Translations under genes and position numbers: made by a program
Shown: positions 6,107-7,986 of the stretch, one piece after another
Position numbering within the stretch: the stretch's first letter is position 1
Layout: the number at the start of each line of letters is the position of its first letter
Origin: Chloroflexota bacterium
GTDB lineage: Bacteria; Chloroflexota; Anaerolineae; J102
Assembly: GCA_003353825.1 (NCBI GenBank)
Contig: PIVW01000274.1
Span: 1 to 7,986, forward strand
Length of the DNA stretch: 7,986 nt
Direction: 5' to 3'
The notes under the pieces: model-generated
Databases searched by the model: none
The model's input: only the letters and a program-made list of their open reading frames with translations
Told to the model about the DNA's origin: nothing

Positions 6107-6358
6107 TTATGGCAGTCCCACCGCATTCTCCAGGTTGGCGCCTGTCAGGTCAGCCTCTGATAGATATGGGTGCATGGGTAAGGCGAATATTCTTTCTGAT
6201 ACCTGTTCGGCAATGGGGAAGTCGCCTTCTTTATATCCCAGATGGTCGTAAGCCTTTTGCAGGTGAAGTGGCAGCGGATAGTGCAATCCTGTGGCAATAT
6301 TTTTGTCCAAGCGCTTGATCTCACCGATTGCACCACCAGTAACGTAGTTTTGCTTCAA
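6107..6358 (-). pseudogene. C-terminal stub of a DegT/DnrJ/EryC1/StrS aminotransferase
   Basis: The minus strand encodes the unmistakable C-terminal block of PLP-dependent sugar aminotransferases: 'NIATGLHYPLPLHLQKAYDHLGYKEGDFPIAE' (about residues 20-51 of the 83-codon frame) and 'ALPMHPYLSEADL' (59-71). Full proteins of this family have about 370-400 residues and an internal Schiff-base lysine. Everything upstream of roughly the last 60-70 residues is missing. The frame is closed by a stop (complement of 6371-6373), and no family sequence is visible in the other frames up to the neighbouring gene. There is no credible start; the first usable codon is TTG. The tail after 'SEADL' reads 'TGANLENAVGLP' rather than the usual final helix, so the 3' end may also be rearranged. 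It is a remnant, tail-to-tail with the rhamnosidase remnant. Confidence 0.82.
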
Positions 6359-6402
6359 TGAAACTCGAGCTCATTGGGTAGTTGGATCTACCAGGGCATC
6401 AA

Positions 6403-6420
6403 TTCGGCCGATCGCCCGAA
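6403..6420. repeat. Near-perfect 18-bp palindrome downstream of the purF homologue
   Basis: TTCGG (6403-6407) and CCGAA (6416-6420) flank a core containing CGATCG (6409-6414), giving a dyad with one mismatched pair. It lies 18 bases past the purF stop, in the direction of transcription. No T-run follows on the minus strand, so it is at most a weak or factor-dependent terminator or a processing hairpin. Confidence 0.35.
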
Positions 6421-6437
6421 CCTGATTCGGCGAGCGA

Positions 6438-7986
6438 CTAGTAACTCCGACCCTTCCGATTCTCATAATAATTAATAAACGCAGTATTCAAAACACGATA
6501 ACCACCCGGCGTCGGATAATCACCCGTAAAATACCAATCACCTCGATGTGCCGGCAGGGCCGCCCGCAAACCCTCAATCGTCTGGTAAATAATCCGCAAC
6601 TCACCCTCCCACCGGATATTCGTCGGCCGCACAATGCCCGCAATCTTCGTACTCAACTCCTCATCCGAAATCCCCTCATAAATCCGGCCCACGAAATTCT
6701 TATAATCACTCAGTGCACAACCCCGCTGCTTAATGCACTGTTCATAAACCTCCTGAATCAAAGCCTTCTCACCCCGATCCTTCACGATCTGAATCGCCGC
6801 CTGAAAAGCCACAAACCGACCCAACTCGCTCATATCAATCCCGTAACAATCCGGATACTTGATCGGCGGGGCCGAACTCAAAATCACAATCTGCCGCGGA
6901 TTCAAACGTGACAGCATCGTAATGATCGATTCCCGAAGCGTCGTCCCCCGCACAATCGAATCATCCAAAACAATCAGCGTATCCTCAGGTCCCACCGTCT
7001 CCCGCGTAATGTCATAAACGTGACTCACCAGATCACCACGCATGCTATCCTGCGCAATAAACGTCCGCACCTTTGCATCCTTGTGCACCGCCTTCTCCAC
7101 CCGCGGGCGTCGTCGCAAAATCTCCAATAACGCAGCCTGATCCGTCGAGCCGTTCTGAAACGACTCCAGGATCGCCGCCGACTGCTGCTCATGCACCAAA
7201 TCTTCCATCCCCTCAACCACCCCCAAGAACGCCGTCTCAGCCGTATTCGGGATGAAACTGAAGACCGCTTTCTCCAACTCCCAATTCGCCGCCTCCAAAG
7301 CAGGCCGCGCTAAATTCCGACCCAACAACTTCCGCTCACGGTAAATCTCCGCATCATTCCCACGCGAAAAATAAATCCGCTCAAATGTACACTGCCGCTC
7401 TTCCTCCGGCTGCCGAAATTCCTCCTGCCAGCAGCGACCATCACGCTTCGAAATCAGAACATGACCCGGCTTTACCGTCTGGATCTCAGTCGGCTCAACA
7501 TCAAAAGCCGTCGTTAAAGCAGCACGCTCGGACGCCATCGCCAGCACTTCATCATCCTCATAATAAAAAGCCGGCCGAATCCCATGCGGATCACGACAGA
7601 CAAAAGCATCACCACTCCCGATCAAACCCGCAAACGTATAACCCCCATCCCAATCCTTCGCAGCGTTTCGCAAAACCGAAGCCAGATCAATTCGCTTGGC
7701 AATTTGCAACGCCAAATCCGTCCCCTGCAATTCCGTATCCGTCGCCATCAACTCATATCGAATCCGCTCATTCTCCACATCCAGAAAATGCCCCACCTTT
7801 TCCAAAACCGTCAAGGTGTCCGACAACCCCACCGTGTGCAATCCGTAGCGCGCCAACCGCGCCAGAATCTCACCCGCATTCGTCAGATTGAAATTCCCCG
7901 CCAGTGCCAAATACCGGCTCATCCAGTTACTCTGCCGCACATAAGGGTGACAAGATGAAAGCCCCTCCTGCCCGTAAGTTCCGTAT
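6438..7986 (-). CDS. purF: Amidophosphoribosyltransferase (PurF) homologue, long type, 5' end outside window
   Basis: First enzyme of purine synthesis: PRPP plus glutamine gives 5-phosphoribosylamine. The frame is open to the window edge, and 515 residues are visible. Codons upstream of the GTG at 7940 continue the family pattern ('YGTYGQEGL..CHPYVRQSNWMSR'), so that GTG is not the start. Numbering from it, the class II glutamine amidotransferase domain shows 'AGNFNLTN' (14-21) and 'RDPHGIRP' (116-123). The phosphoribosyltransferase domain has 'FERIYFSRG' and the PRPP loop 'VLDDSIVRGTT' at 324-334. The end, 'GDWYFTGDYPTPGGYRVLN', matches the extended C-terminus of the roughly 620-residue form known from Bacteroidetes rather than the E. 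coli-like form. The catalytic N-terminal Cys should lie about 100 residues upstream, beyond the window. Third codon positions favour T and G more than in the other genes here. Gene symbol by homology only. Confidence 0.9.
   Translation of the reverse strand, partial: YGTYGQEGLSSCHPYVRQSNWMSRYLALAGNFNLTNAGEILARLARYGLHTVGLSDTLTVLEKVGHFLDVENERIRYELMATDTELQGTDLALQIAKRIDLASVLRNAAKDWDGGYTFAGLIGSGDAFVCRDPHGIRPAFYYEDDEVLAMASERAALTTAFDVEPTEIQTVKPGHVLISKRDGRCWQEEFRQPEEERQCTFERIYFSRGNDAEIYRERKLLGRNLARPALEAANWELEKAVFSFIPNTAETAFLGVVEGMEDLVHEQQSAAILESFQNGSTDQAALLEILRRRPRVEKAVHKDAKVRTFIAQDSMRGDLVSHVYDITRETVGPEDTLIVLDDSIVRGTTLRESIITMLSRLNPRQIVILSSAPPIKYPDCYGIDMSELGRFVAFQAAIQIVKDRGEKALIQEVYEQCIKQRGCALSDYKNFVGRIYEGISDEELSTKIAGIVRPTNIRWEGELRIIYQTIEGLRAALPAHRGDWYFTGDYPTPGGYRVLNTAFINYYENRKGRSY

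Noticed and set aside
7385..7891. A 168-codon plus-strand reading frame rich in Pro, Ser and His
   Set aside because: It lies antisense within the purF homologue; its odd composition follows from the G-poor plus strand there.

Overview
The window reads as part of a bacterial chromosome, probably from an environmental, polysaccharide-using lineage. A Chloroflexota (Anaerolineae-like) origin is my best guess. It rests on gene content (Gfo/Idh oxidoreductase next to a URO-D-family protein and a GH78 rhamnosidase), mixed G+C and an intergenic repeat built on 'ATCCGTGT'. None of these is diagnostic, and the purF homologue is of the long type I associate with Bacteroidetes.

Layout. (1) 63-821 (+): a polar amino-acid ABC transporter permease with an atypical N-terminus. 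(2) 845-1501 (-): a PlsC-type acyltransferase, convergent with the permease. (3) 1502-1949: a 448-base non-coding gap holding candidate promoters for both flanking genes, a perfect hairpin, and a roughly 125-base foldback element containing three tandem 10-base repeats. (4) 1950-2945 and 2971-3981 (+): a two-gene operon of a Gfo/Idh/MocA oxidoreductase and a URO-D-family protein. (5) 3982-4305: a gap with a very good sigma-70 promoter and two operator-like dyads. (6) 4306-6103 (+): the wreck of a GH78 alpha-L-rhamnosidase, with an amber stop, a frameshift and an internal deletion that removes the catalytic core. (7) 6107-6358 (-): the C-terminal stub of a DegT/DnrJ/EryC1/StrS aminotransferase. 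(8) 6438-7986 (-): an amidophosphoribosyltransferase (PurF) homologue whose 5' end lies outside the window.

How it fits together. The oxidoreductase, the URO-D-family protein and the former rhamnosidase look like the remains of a carbohydrate-use locus. The rhamnosidase would release L-rhamnose from glycosides, the oxidoreductase would act on a sugar or cyclitol, and the URO-D-like protein has no assignable reaction. The rhamnosidase has died while its presumed promoter and operator still look intact. The 4306-6437 stretch holds two decayed genes on opposite strands, so it is best seen as a decay and rearrangement zone between the sugar operon and the conserved purine gene. I see no CRISPR array, tRNA, rRNA, complete insertion sequence or defence system, and nothing here clearly amounts to a new multi-gene system. 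The most informative items are the rhamnosidase lesions, the foldback element at 1779-1902 and the promoter with dyads at 4041-4292.
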